From Leptothoe kymatousa TAU-MAC 1615 (GTDB taxonomy: Bacteria > Cyanobacteriota > Cyanobacteriia > Phormidesmidales > Phormidesmidaceae): 64,000 bases of DNA. A program made the position numbers and the translations under genes. Shown piece after piece: positions 25,449-34,597 of the stretch; within the stretch, counting starts at the first letter, position 1, and each line of letters starts with the position of its first letter. The stretch spans positions 62,001 to 126,000 of the forward strand of contig NZ_JADOER010000011.1 in NCBI RefSeq assembly GCF_018739865.1. Reading direction: 5' to 3'. The notes under the pieces were generated by a model, which saw only the letters and a list, made by a program, of their open reading frames with translations, searched no databases and had not been told where the DNA came from.

Positions 25449-28409
25449 ATGGAATTACCCATGGAGCAAGTGTGGGGCGCGCTGTTAATCTTTTTGGTTT
25501 GCCCATTACTGGGGGGACTGCCCCTCACCGGCTGGTGGGTACAGCTAGCCACTGGTAAACGGTTAGCCCACATCGGCACCGGCAATGTGGGCGTCTCGGC
25601 AGCCTTCTACCACGGTGGCACCGTTGTTGGCCTCGGGGCAGTGGCCCTGGAAGCCTTTAAGGGAATTGGCGCGGTGTTCATGGCCTGGCAATTCTTTCCA
25701 GGGGATCCCATTTGGCCGGTGGTGGCGCTGATGGCCTTAGTCATGGGTCGCTATTGGCTCAGCCGGGGTGCCGGGGTAACCAACGTTAGCTGGGGCTTTT
25801 TGGTCTATGACCCCCTGGTGGGAATTTTGGGCTGGGTGCTGAGCTTAATCGCCTTTACGGTCTTGCGGGAGCGCAAACAGGGCCGCACCTTTGCCCTAAT
25901 TTTGTTGCCAGTGCTCACCGGACTTGTACACAACAATGGCATGCGGTTTACCGCTGTGGCTTGCCTCATGGGACTGATTGGTTGGATTTACGAAAAACTG
26001 CCCGACGATTTAGAGCTGCCAGACCAGGGCACCCGCACCGAATCTAGGCGGTTGTTTCGGTTTTTTCGAGGGGAATCCGCCCTCCAGGCCCTCGATCAGG
26101 TATTGGATGCCGCCGTGGTGGGCAATAAAGCCGCCACCTTATCCCAGCTAAAAGCCTGGGGATATCCGGTGCCCATGGGCTATGTCCTCAGGGCAGGGGA
26201 TGATCCTGCGGCCCTGTTTCAGCTTTGCCAGCCTGCGCCAGAACAACCGCTGGTGGCGCGCTCCTCTGCGGTTGGGGAAGATGGCCTAGGGGCATCTGCG
26301 GCTGGCCAGTATGTGTCGGTGACAGATCTCGTCAACCAGCCAGACTTGGCAAGTGCGATCGCAACCTGTTTTCAAGCCTATAACCAGCCTAGCGCCGCCC
26401 GCTATCGCCAAGACCTAGGCCTGCCGGAGGCCCCCATGAATGTCTTGGTGCAACAACAAATTCAAGGCGTATTCTCCGGTGTCGCCTTTAGCCGCGATCC
26501 CATTGCCCGCTGTGGCCACAACGTCGTCATCGAAGCCCTCCCCGGCCCCGCCAGCCGTGTAGTATCTGGCCAAGTCACCCCCCAGCGATACTATGTGGCC
26601 GTCACCCCAGAAGATATTCAGCCTGGGGACCCGTGGCACCTATCCGATGCGGTGGAGTTACCGGTTACAGACCATAATCAAAATCCGGCGGCGGGGGAAC
26701 AGCAGGCGGTGCCCCTACCCTTGCACCAGCCCATTCCCCACCGTCTAATTCAACAAATCGCCTACCTGGCTCGGCACCTGGAGCTCAAATTTGGCGACAT
26801 TCCCCAGGATGTCGAATGGACCTACGATGGCGACCAGATATGGGTCCTACAAAGCCGTCCCATCACCACCCTAATGCCCCTATGGACGCGCAAAATTGCC
26901 GCCGAGGTGATTCCCGGGGTGATTCATCCCCTGACCTGGTCCATCAACCAGCCCCTGACCTGCGGTGTTTGGGGCAACCTATTCACCCTGGTTCTAGGGC
27001 AGCGGGCAGCGGGGCTAGATTTCTCCCAAACGGCCACCCTACATCGCTCCCAGGCCTACTTTAATGCCACCTTGCTAGGGGATATTTTTCAGCGCATGGG
27101 TCTGCCCCCCGAGAGCCTAGAGTTTCTCACCCGAGGCGCCAAGTTTAGTCGCCCTCCCCTGACCAGCACCCTGCGCAATGCCCCCGGTTTACTGCGACTC
27201 GCCAAATCAGAATGGCACCTGATTCGGCGGTTTAAGCACGACAATGACGCCTATTTCCAGCCAGGTTTAAAGTCTTTACAGCCAGCCCAAGCGCTATCGC
27301 CGCCGCAGATCAAAACCCAAATTGAGCAGATTCTCAAACTGCTGGAAAAAGCGACACTCTACAACATTTTGGCCCCCCTGAGTTTCGCCCTGCGTAAAGC
27401 CCTATTCAAGGTGGATAGCGACCAGCTAAATTACAAAACCAATCCGGAAATTGCAGCCATTGAAGCCATTAAGGCCATCGCCCACCACCAGTCTTTTTTG
27501 CTCCAGCATTTAACCACAGTACCTGACAATAGCGAAGCGCTATTCGCAGCCCTGGCTCAGGTGCCGGAAAGTGCATCTCTTTTTGAGCACCTGGAAAGTT
27601 TTTTAAACCAATATGGATATCTCAGTGAGGTCGCCACGGATATTTCCGTACCCACTTGGCGCGAGCAGCCAGCCCCCGTAAAAGCGCTGTTAGCCACTTT
27701 TTTGCAACAACCGCCCCAACAAATTCAGCAGACCGCCCATCAACAGGGTTGGAAACAGCGTCAGGTCCAGGCCCGCCTCGACATAAAAGGCCAGGTTGCA
27801 GAAGTATACAACCGCCTCCTGGCCGAACTGAGAAGTTGTTTTCTGGCGCTGGAACGCCACTACATTAACCAAAACAGCCTCGAGCACCCTGGGGATATCT
27901 TTTTCCTGACCTGGCCCGAAATCACCACCTGGAATAGCACCGCCGCCCTCGCTATCCATAGCCCCACCCCACCCGATACGGTGGCCCGCCGCCGTCAGCA
28001 ACACCAGCTAGATCGCACCTGGATCGCCCCCCACCTGGTATATGGCCAAACCCCCATGACCGTGCCCGCAAGGACAGTTGCACAAACTGGACGCCTGTTA
28101 ACCGGTATTGGTGCTAGTCCGGGCACCCTAGAGGGCGAAGTCCAGGTACTTACCACCCTAGATACGGCAGCCCCCATCAGCAAAACCACTATTTTAGTGG
28201 TACCTTACACCGATGCAGGCTGGGCACCGCTGCTGGCAAACTTGGGGGGACTCATTGCTGAAGTTGGGGGGCAACTTTCCCATGGAGCGATTGTGGCGCG
28301 TGAATATGGGATCCCAGCAGTTATGGATGTCACTGATGTTACCCAGCAGCTACGCACTGGGCAACGGGTACGTATCGATGGCCACAAAGGCACCGTGGAA
28401 ATCCTGTAA
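25449..28409 (+). CDS. PlsY-like acyltransferase fused to PEP-synthase-like dikinase
   Basis: A 986-aa fusion. Residues 1-195 have about five membrane helices and the PlsY-like signature HIGTGNVGVSAAF with a later ALEAFKG, so they resemble glycerol-3-phosphate acyltransferase. Residues about 215-480 form a PPDK/PEP-synthase ATP-binding domain (GNKAATLSQLKAWGYPVPMG, RSSAVGEDG, DVEWTYDG). The centre (480-880) is variable, as in rifampicin-phosphotransferase-like proteins. The C-terminus has the mobile phospho-His domain GGQLSHGAIVAREYGIPAV (about 938-956). Linking a lipid-acylating domain with a phosphotransfer machine suggests a phosphorylated lipid intermediate, which is inference. The preceding TTG is in frame, but the ATG is preferred. 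Confidence 0.85.
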   Translation: MELPMEQVWGALLIFLVCPLLGGLPLTGWWVQLATGKRLAHIGTGNVGVSAAFYHGGTVVGLGAVALEAFKGIGAVFMAWQFFPGDPIWPVVALMALVMGRYWLSRGAGVTNVSWGFLVYDPLVGILGWVLSLIAFTVLRERKQGRTFALILLPVLTGLVHNNGMRFTAVACLMGLIGWIYEKLPDDLELPDQGTRTESRRLFRFFRGESALQALDQVLDAAVVGNKAATLSQLKAWGYPVPMGYVLRAGDDPAALFQLCQPAPEQPLVARSSAVGEDGLGASAAGQYVSVTDLVNQPDLASAIATCFQAYNQPSAARYRQDLGLPEAPMNVLVQQQIQGVFSGVAFSRDPIARCGHNVVIEALPGPASRVVSGQVTPQRYYVAVTPEDIQPGDPWHLSDAVELPVTDHNQNPAAGEQQAVPLPLHQPIPHRLIQQIAYLARHLELKFGDIPQDVEWTYDGDQIWVLQSRPITTLMPLWTRKIAAEVIPGVIHPLTWSINQPLTCGVWGNLFTLVLGQRAAGLDFSQTATLHRSQAYFNATLLGDIFQRMGLPPESLEFLTRGAKFSRPPLTSTLRNAPGLLRLAKSEWHLIRRFKHDNDAYFQPGLKSLQPAQALSPPQIKTQIEQILKLLEKATLYNILAPLSFALRKALFKVDSDQLNYKTNPEIAAIEAIKAIAHHQSFLLQHLTTVPDNSEALFAALAQVPESASLFEHLESFLNQYGYLSEVATDISVPTWREQPAPVKALLATFLQQPPQQIQQTAHQQGWKQRQVQARLDIKGQVAEVYNRLLAELRSCFLALERHYINQNSLEHPGDIFFLTWPEITTWNSTAALAIHSPTPPDTVARRRQQHQLDRTWIAPHLVYGQTPMTVPARTVAQTGRLLTGIGASPGTLEGEVQVLTTLDTAAPISKTTILVVPYTDAGWAPLLANLGGLIAEVGGQLSHGAIVAREYGIPAVMDVTDVTQQLRTGQRVRIDGHKGTVEIL

Positions 28410-28489
28410 AATCATGGTCTGCGCCACGTTTTGATACCTCTGCTTGCAATGTTTTTCGCCACCGTTCCCTGTTTGTTCCTCGTCCCAAC

Positions 28490-29356
28490 ATGCCTGTCAC
28501 CCAAGCAGCTCAACTAGAAGATACGTTTTGCGGTGCCCACGGTCTATCGCTGTTTTACCAAGCCTGGTATCCCCGACGCACGGCTAAAGCCATTGTCGTG
28601 ATAGTCCATGGCTTTGGCGAACATTGCGATCGCTACCACACCGTCACCACCGCCCTCACCCAGGCAGGCTATGCCGTGTTTGGGTTTGACAACCAGGGCC
28701 ATGGTCGTTCCGAAGGTCAGCGGGGCCACATTGATCGCTGGCAAGATTACCGCGATAACGTCAGCGCCTTCCTCACCCAGGTGCGCCGCCACGAACCCAG
28801 TTTGCCCCTGTTTATTTTTGGCCACAGCCTAGGGGGGCTGATTGTGCTCGATTTTGCCCTGCTTCAGCCCCAAGATATTGCTGGGATTATTATTAGCGGT
28901 CCCCCCATTCGCCCCGTCGGCATCGCCAAGCCCTATTTAGTCACCATTGCCCGCATCTTGTCGGGGGTGTGGCCTCGGTTTTCCATGGCGGTCGGCGCGG
29001 GCAAAGCCACCCTATCCCGCGATCCGGCCATCGTTCAACAAATCCAAGAAGATCCCCTCACCCATTCCATGGCCACGGTGCGATGGGGCACCGAATGCCT
29101 GGTTGCGATCGCCAATGTCAGGCGTACCATCAGCCAGCTGCAGCTCCCCATTTTGCTAATCCACGGCAGCGCAGACAAAATCAATGACGTCCGCGGCAGT
29201 CAAGAAATTTTTGACCGCATCACCCTGGCCGATAAAACCTTCCAGGTATACCCCGGCAGCTACCATGAACCCCACAACGACCTAGACCGCGACAAAGTGA
29301 TGGTAGACGTCATCCACTGGTTAGACCATCACCGCTCCAAGCTGCCCATGCGGTAA
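28490..29356 (+). CDS. Monoacylglycerol-lipase-like alpha/beta hydrolase
   Basis: A 288-aa soluble hydrolase of the lysophospholipase/MAGL type. The elements are VIVHGFGEHCDRYHTV (oxyanion loop), FGHSLGGLIVLDF (nucleophile Ser in GHSLG), LLIHGSADKINDV (acid) and YHEPHNDLDR (catalytic His). It should cleave acyl groups from mono-acyl glycerolipids. It follows the PlsY-like fusion gene on the same strand, separated by 80 bases, so a joint role in lipid turnover is plausible. A very strong terminator follows. Confidence 0.9.
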   Translation: MPVTQAAQLEDTFCGAHGLSLFYQAWYPRRTAKAIVVIVHGFGEHCDRYHTVTTALTQAGYAVFGFDNQGHGRSEGQRGHIDRWQDYRDNVSAFLTQVRRHEPSLPLFIFGHSLGGLIVLDFALLQPQDIAGIIISGPPIRPVGIAKPYLVTIARILSGVWPRFSMAVGAGKATLSRDPAIVQQIQEDPLTHSMATVRWGTECLVAIANVRRTISQLQLPILLIHGSADKINDVRGSQEIFDRITLADKTFQVYPGSYHEPHNDLDRDKVMVDVIHWLDHHRSKLPMR

Positions 29357-29381
29357 CGGATTACCCACACTTTTCAAGCCA

Positions 29382-29421
29382 AAAAGTGACTCCTTAAACG
29401 CTTGTTTAAGGAGTCACTTTT
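29382..29421 (+). terminator. Strong bidirectional terminator
   Basis: Perfect 18-bp arms (AAAAGTGACTCCTTAAAC and its complement) enclose a GCTT loop, and the descending arm ends in TTTT. A-rich and T-rich sides mean it can stop both the hydrolase transcript and the convergent NfeD-like gene. Confidence 0.92.
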
Positions 29422-29477
29422 ACACACTTATTTTAAACAGCTGCCCCATGGGACGAACTCTCAAACCCGATGGGCAG

Positions 29478-29831
29478 CTAGTTCATCTGGGCTAGATCCG
29501 CTGTGGCCGGACGTTTAATCTGATTAGCGTCCTCAACGGAATACGGCTGCATATCGACACAAGCAGCACTGCGCCGAGGGGCCATACCCGGAATTCGAAT
29601 TAGCTCCACAATCCAAGTATTGCCCTGACGTCCCAGCAGGCGTACACGCTCTCCCTTGAGAATGCGCTCATTCGTATAATTGAGGGCCAACCAAGAGATC
29701 CCCCCCGGCACCTTAATGCGGCCTTTTTGGTGCATACCATTGATAGTCTCTTCAACAACAGCCGTATCCGCACCAAAGTAAGGATTATATAGCAGTTGCA
29801 GTGATTGGCTGTCAGACTCTTTGTTGTACAT
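29478..29831 (-). CDS. NfeD-like OB-fold protein
   Basis: A 117-aa protein. The middle part, GRIKVPGGISWLALNY then ILKGERVRLLGRQGNTWIVE, matches the C-terminal OB-fold of NfeD proteins (G-x-V/I with a strand pattern ending in G..W/L.V). No membrane segment is present, so it is a soluble short member. NfeD domains usually work with SPFH/flotillin membrane proteins, none of which is nearby. The C-terminal 40 residues are polar. Confidence 0.65.
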   Translation of the reverse strand: MYNKESDSQSLQLLYNPYFGADTAVVEETINGMHQKGRIKVPGGISWLALNYTNERILKGERVRLLGRQGNTWIVELIRIPGMAPRRSAACVDMQPYSVEDANQIKRPATADLAQMN

Positions 29832-30128
29832 TGAATCTCATCCCCTAAGAAATGCAAATGTTTGTACCAATAGAATCTCTACGAAGGCATCAAATCCCAA
29901 CCAAAGGGCTACTAATTAGCCATATAAAAGCAGATCTGCCCCACTGAGAGATACTAAAAATCATGGGCATGGATATCCAACAGCACAAAATTCTCTCTTG
30001 AATACCCGCCCCACCGTCCAACCTTGAAAACACTTATACAATAGACAAAGCGTGATTCTTGGCTCGACAAAATCAGATTAGCGGGAAAAGATTGAACCCA
30101 ACACCCCGGAAAAGATACAACCGCCCTA

Positions 30129-30147
30129 GGTAATTAACGGTATTTAA
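30129..30147 (+). repeat. Left 19-bp inverted repeat flanking the NACHT locus
   Basis: GGTAATTAACGGTATTTAA matches the reverse complement of 34253-34271 at 18 of 19 positions. The GG ends point outwards, so the pair frames the 4.1-kb NACHT-antiporter region. No target-site duplication was seen next to it. Confidence 0.8.
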
Positions 30148-30157
30148 GGATATTAAT

Positions 30158-30191
30158 CGACACTTTGCATGACCGCATCGGCAAAGTGTCG
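30158..30191. other. Stem-loop with 11-bp perfect arms
   Basis: CGACACTTTGC and GCAAAGTGTCG pair around a 12-base loop. No T-tract follows, so it is more likely a regulatory or element-end structure than a terminator. Confidence 0.6.
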
Positions 30192-30627
30192 TCAGTTTAT
30201 CGGCAGAAATACGGTATTCAAAGCCTATGCGACTTGTAACAAAGCTTTACAACACAGCAAGACGAGGAATGTTGCTGGATACGAACATCTACTTCAGAGA
30301 AACATATATATCGGCAAAAGAGATAGCAATTGATCAACTATTGTTATCTTTCTCAACAGACTACCCCCATAACATTCGGTATTTATCGGCAATTATAGGC
30401 TTTTTACAGGAGCATCCCTTGAACTGTATGGAAACCTACGATAGGAAATCGAAACTAGGAGTATCCTGGAGAGGAGGGTATTCCTACTCTAAGTAATAAC
30501 GATGTTGTTTAGGGCGGCACTTAATTCTCCCAAACAGGCTGGCAAGATAATCATAAGGTTTCCATAATCGAGGAGCTTTACGTTTTCTGATAATGTCCTG
30601 GAATGTCTATTGAGTTAGGTAATCGTT

Positions 30628-33078
30628 ATGCCTACCCCGGCGATCGAAATTGACACGGCTCTCTACAAACGGCTGCAAACGGCCTACACATCAGAGTGTG
30701 GTCGTTCGCCTAGCATGTTGATCAATCGCTTAAATCAAACCTTTGCAGACGATCTGGACGCTCTACGCAAAAATCCTAAAAAATCAACGGCCAGGGACCT
30801 GATCTCCGATAAGACAATTCGGAACTTTTTTAATGCCGATGAGCCTCAAAAGCTTTCGGAAAAAAATTTAAATTACCTGTGTAAGCTGCTGCTCAACTAC
30901 ACCAGCTTCCGAGATGCCCAAACAAGTATTAAGCAAACTGCGGCTAGCGCTGTCTCTAGAACCTTTGAGGATTGGCTCCACGACTACATTGACTACGTGC
31001 GTCACAAATGCAATGTAGTACGCATTCCCAATATGACCAAGCCGCTGTCATTGGATGCCTTATATACAGAGCCAAGGCTGGCCGAGGAACTCAAAATCAG
31101 AAAGCGTAAATCGATTACCGAGCTGCAGGCAGAAATGGAGGGATACATCGCCTCCGATGCTCCCCGAGTGGAAGCCAAAAAGCTCTTTAAAACAGATTCT
31201 AAACTAGTGGTCTGGGGGGCCGCCGGTTCTGGCAAGAGTACATCCCTACGGTTCTTAGCCCTCCGACTCAGTGCCCGAGCCACAGAAGAGCCAGAACCCA
31301 CTCTGCCGGTTTTTATCACCCTCAACGAATTCTCTCGCAACCACACCAGCCTGAGCTTTGTCGATGCAATCATCAAAGAATTTTCCCGAGGCAATCTCAA
31401 TGAGGAGCAAGCAAGTTCCTTTGCTCGGACGTTGCTCACCCGGGGGAAATTAGTCATCCTACTAGATAGCTTAGACGAAATTCCCTTGAGTATTTTGAGT
31501 GACGTTCAGCAGGAAATCGACCAGATTGTAAAACAATATCCTGACAATGGGTTTGTTCTCACCTGCCGATACGGAGCCAGTGATTATATCCCAGCTTCAT
31601 TTAAAGAAGTGGAAATGGCTGACTTTGAGCGCGATCAGGTCAAGACATTTGTCACCAATTGGTTTAACCACTCCGACGAAGATGATATTACGGAACAGTT
31701 TTTAGAGAACCTGAATGAGAATCCTCAGATTCGTGAGCTGACCAAGAACCCCCTCATGTTAACGATGCTCTGCTCCATCTATTCAGATGGGTACGAGTTT
31801 CCAAAAGATAAAAGCTCCTTATTTGAAGATGCAACGGATTTATACCTGCGAAAATGGGATTCTTTTCGACGCATTAAACGAGATGATGTATACCAAGGTA
31901 AATTATCTCGCCCCCGCCGCCGCGATTTATTTTACCTAATTGCCTTTAAAGGCATGACGGGGGCTGAGGATTCTAAGTTTTTCTGGAAGCGATCGCAAAT
32001 TGAACGCATTATTAAAGACTTTATTCAACATCTGCCCGATGTGGAAGAAGACACCCTAGATGCTGACACCCAGGCAATTTTAAACGCCCTAGAGTCTCAG
32101 CATAGCTTGCTCACCCGCTCGGCCCACAACACCTATACATTTTCCTACCGTAGTTTCCAAGAATATTTCACAGCAATGAAAGCAATCGATGTCATCGGCC
32201 CAGACGAACACAAACTAAAGGAATTTTTGAGCCAGTACGCCCAGCGTCGAGACTGGCGGCAAACTCTCTTATTTGAGGTAGAAAGACTGCCCGAAGCCGA
32301 TCAGTTTCTGACGATTCTCTTTCAACAGAGCTTAAATATATTACAAATGGGCCAACTGCCCGAAGTCTTTACCTGGCTCGAACAAACCACACAGACAGCC
32401 CAGGTGGAGTCCAGTTCTTGGCGAGCGTGCTACCTATCGACTGACCTGGAAACCGACCTCCACATTGATCGAAAAACCGAAGGGGTAGACCATATCTTAG
32501 CCCAGCAGGTAGCGACCAAACTTCGCAAAATCAATCGAAAATCCAATAAAATCATCCACCGCTCCCCCCGCGCCAAGCTAGATGTTGACCTGGCCGTGAT
32601 TCATACCCTGGTCAAAGACCGGGCTGAAGGACGAGAAACCGACATTACCGCCGTTAGTCATTACGACCCCACCTATCAAACAGCTCAAAATAATATTGTT
32701 GAGAAGTTTAATGAGGCGGTCGCCCTCGCCCATCAGATTCAACCGCAATTAGCACAAGAACTCTCCCAATTGCAGCACACCCTGCCTAGCCCTGGAGACT
32801 CTAAAGCGGTTTGTGCCCAATGGGCTGACAACTTACAACTGCTGATTCAACAACATCTCAATGAGGGGTTTGTGATCACCCTGGCCCCGGATGAGGCCGC
32901 CGCCCTGAACCAGTATCTTTATTTAGTTGAACTTATTATTGATTGCTTAGAATCAGACATCTATTGTGCAAAATCCTTAAGGTCCCAACTTTTAGATTCC
33001 CTACTACTGTCGCCCAATAGCCAAAGTATTGCGCCTCGACTACGATCTAATGCAGCTTCTCTGTCTGTGGTTGCTTAG
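30628..33078 (+). CDS. NACHT-domain NTPase with N-terminal HTH-like region
   Basis: An 816-aa protein. Residues 1-100 contain SDKTIRNFFNADEPQKLSEK, an HTH-like segment seen at the start of some cyanobacterial NACHT proteins. The NACHT module has Walker A GAAGSGKSTS (about 198-207), Walker B LVILLDSLDEIP (about 275-286), and downstream LTKNPLMLTMLCSIY, a winged-helix landmark of the family. The C-terminal 300 residues are helical, with no WD40 or TPR repeats. Bacterial NACHT proteins include anti-phage NLR-like factors, so an immune function is a reasonable hypothesis. An antiporter-like gene starts 16 bases after the stop. Confidence 0.9.
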   Translation: MPTPAIEIDTALYKRLQTAYTSECGRSPSMLINRLNQTFADDLDALRKNPKKSTARDLISDKTIRNFFNADEPQKLSEKNLNYLCKLLLNYTSFRDAQTSIKQTAASAVSRTFEDWLHDYIDYVRHKCNVVRIPNMTKPLSLDALYTEPRLAEELKIRKRKSITELQAEMEGYIASDAPRVEAKKLFKTDSKLVVWGAAGSGKSTSLRFLALRLSARATEEPEPTLPVFITLNEFSRNHTSLSFVDAIIKEFSRGNLNEEQASSFARTLLTRGKLVILLDSLDEIPLSILSDVQQEIDQIVKQYPDNGFVLTCRYGASDYIPASFKEVEMADFERDQVKTFVTNWFNHSDEDDITEQFLENLNENPQIRELTKNPLMLTMLCSIYSDGYEFPKDKSSLFEDATDLYLRKWDSFRRIKRDDVYQGKLSRPRRRDLFYLIAFKGMTGAEDSKFFWKRSQIERIIKDFIQHLPDVEEDTLDADTQAILNALESQHSLLTRSAHNTYTFSYRSFQEYFTAMKAIDVIGPDEHKLKEFLSQYAQRRDWRQTLLFEVERLPEADQFLTILFQQSLNILQMGQLPEVFTWLEQTTQTAQVESSSWRACYLSTDLETDLHIDRKTEGVDHILAQQVATKLRKINRKSNKIIHRSPRAKLDVDLAVIHTLVKDRAEGRETDITAVSHYDPTYQTAQNNIVEKFNEAVALAHQIQPQLAQELSQLQHTLPSPGDSKAVCAQWADNLQLLIQQHLNEGFVITLAPDEAAALNQYLYLVELIIDCLESDIYCAKSLRSQLLDSLLLSPNSQSIAPRLRSNAASLSVVA

Positions 33079-33093
33079 TGTCGATCCCCAGCT

Positions 33094-34143
33094 ATGCAAA
33101 CAAAGTCTGCATTACTCCCCATCGGAATTGGTTTGGGTGCCTATTGCTCGGCATGGAGCCTCAATACCTTCGGCTTATTTCAGCCGCAGGACTTTGCCCT
33201 CTTGCAACCGGCCATGCACATGGCGATCGCAGCCGGGCTTTATTTGAACGTAGCCGAAATTAATATTCGAGAAGTGCGGCGTAACCTCAAGGTGATCGCC
33301 GCCGTTTTATTTCTAGGCGTCCCCATCAAAATTTTGGTACCGGGTCTGCTCCTTAGCCCTTTCCTACCGATCCCGGTAGCCATGCTATGTGCCACCGTCA
33401 TCGCCCAAATTGATCCCATCCTAGCCGCCAAAAATATTAATCCCAAACGGTTTAGTCCGAAAGCCGCCACCCTGATGCGATGCTGGTCCAGCTTTGACGA
33501 TCCGATTACGGTGCTATTCGCGTTTTATCTATTCTTGCCCCAGTTCTCCGTACAGGCCGTCTCCCTGCCCCAATATTTCAGCAACCTGGGCTTAGAAATT
33601 TACGCGAGCTTTCTTATCTACACCATTAGCCGCCTGTGGAAACCCCTACAGCAAGGCTGGGGCGCTAAGCTAATCATTTTTGCCACCTGCATCGGCAGCG
33701 GTATCGCAGGCGCATTTATCACCGCCGGAACCTTGCTATTACCGGCATCCCTGGGGCTTTATTTACGCCCCTTCACCAATGAGAAATTAAAAACTGCCGT
33801 CCTTAATTTAATTTTTGGATTTAGCGCGTTTGTCATTGGGGCTTTGGCCGCCAATTTAGACCTGCACTGGCGCATGGGGGTAGCCCTTGCCATGGGGACC
33901 TTTTTTATTGCTCAGCCCTTGGTAACCATGCTCTTTTTTAGGGATGAAAGGAATGATGTGGTACGGGTGATGTTTGGCCACCAAAACGGCATGACGGCTA
34001 TCCTATTAACCATTGCCCTGGAACTGGCCATCGACGACGTACAACTATTAAGTATTACGTTGCCGGCTATTTTAGCGATCGCAGCCTTCTACACCATTAG
34101 CAACTACATCACCGACCAGCTCCTGGCAAAAGCCCATCACTAG
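33094..34143 (+). CDS. Cation:proton-antiporter-like membrane protein
   Basis: A 349-aa protein with about ten hydrophobic helices. AQIDPILAAKNI and SSFDDPITVLFAFYL resemble the Asp-Pro ion-binding helices of CPA-type Na+/H+ antiporters. It is short for that family (usually near 400 residues or more) and lacks a C-terminal regulatory tail. The ATG is 15 bases after the NACHT stop codon, which points to co-transcription. It may be the membrane effector or the guarded partner of the NACHT protein; this is inference from position only. Confidence 0.8.
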   Translation: MQTKSALLPIGIGLGAYCSAWSLNTFGLFQPQDFALLQPAMHMAIAAGLYLNVAEINIREVRRNLKVIAAVLFLGVPIKILVPGLLLSPFLPIPVAMLCATVIAQIDPILAAKNINPKRFSPKAATLMRCWSSFDDPITVLFAFYLFLPQFSVQAVSLPQYFSNLGLEIYASFLIYTISRLWKPLQQGWGAKLIIFATCIGSGIAGAFITAGTLLLPASLGLYLRPFTNEKLKTAVLNLIFGFSAFVIGALAANLDLHWRMGVALAMGTFFIAQPLVTMLFFRDERNDVVRVMFGHQNGMTAILLTIALELAIDDVQLLSITLPAILAIAAFYTISNYITDQLLAKAHH

Positions 34144-34252
34144 TTCTCAACACATTTCGAATACTACATTTAGCTTGACAAAGCGTTAGCATCTGTGTGC
34201 CATAAAGTTCAGCAAATGTGACAACGAGAGTTTAAGGACTGTTGCATTCTTT

Positions 34253-34271
34253 TTAAATACCGTAAATTACC
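34253..34271 (-). repeat. Right 19-bp inverted repeat flanking the NACHT locus
   Basis: Reverse complement reads GGTAATTTACGGTATTTAA, one mismatch from the left copy at 30129-30147. It also forms the first part of a 10-bp phased repeat block. Confidence 0.8.
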
Positions 34272-34297
34272 GGTTATTACCGAAAATCACCGATTAG
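34254..34297. promoter_or_regulatory. Four helically phased ACCG decamers
   Basis: The tetramer ACCG occurs at 34259, 34269, 34279 and 34289, exactly 10 bases apart, with AT-rich bases between. Repeats on one face of the helix suggest a multi-site operator or bent DNA. The block lies about 45 bases before the small gene at 34337. Confidence 0.5.
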
Positions 34298-34336
34298 CAT
34301 GGAAGCATCTTGAAACGCTCACCAAGGGAATGGCCC

Positions 34337-34504
34337 ATGTCTACTAATACCAACAACAATCCAACCCCTCAACCCACCTGCCAACACAAACCTGGAGATG
34401 TATGGGAAGAAGGATGCTGCACATCTCGCCAAACAGCCCCCCAAGAAAACCAGCCGGTTGAGAAAGCGGTGTCGGAACATAAAAATAGCGAAGCCAAAGC
34501 CTAA
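34337..34504 (+). CDS. Small polar hypothetical protein (55 aa)
   Basis: A 55-residue hydrophilic peptide rich in Asn, Pro, Gln and Glu, with one C-x(n)-CC pattern (TCQHKPGDVWEEGCC). AGGGA lies seven bases before the chosen ATG; a longer frame from 34310 lacks a site. It may be a small metal-binding or disordered protein. No family is recognised. Confidence 0.5.
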   Translation: MSTNTNNNPTPQPTCQHKPGDVWEEGCCTSRQTAPQENQPVEKAVSEHKNSEAKA

Positions 34505-34597
34505 AGCCGTTGCGATTTAGGAGATAAACCGATCGGTTAGACACGCCATAAAACAGCGACTTAACCGATAAAACTCTCTAGAGGATCAGCACACCAC

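Larger units (their letters stand above)
29832..30627. other. Intergenic region upstream of the NACHT gene
   Basis: This 800-base stretch holds one member of an inverted repeat pair (30129-30147), a stem-loop with 11-bp arms (30158-30168 and 30181-30191), and a weak 89-codon plus-strand frame at 30227-30496 with an ATG start but no family resemblance. The word CGGTATT recurs at about 30139, 30214 and 30379, the last as TTCGGTATTTATCGG. These suggest a regulatory or mobile-element boundary region rather than coding sequence. Confidence 0.5.

Noticed and set aside
30227..30496. 89-codon ORF before the NACHT gene
   Set aside because: It has an ATG but weak coding character and no family; it is only mentioned in the region entry.
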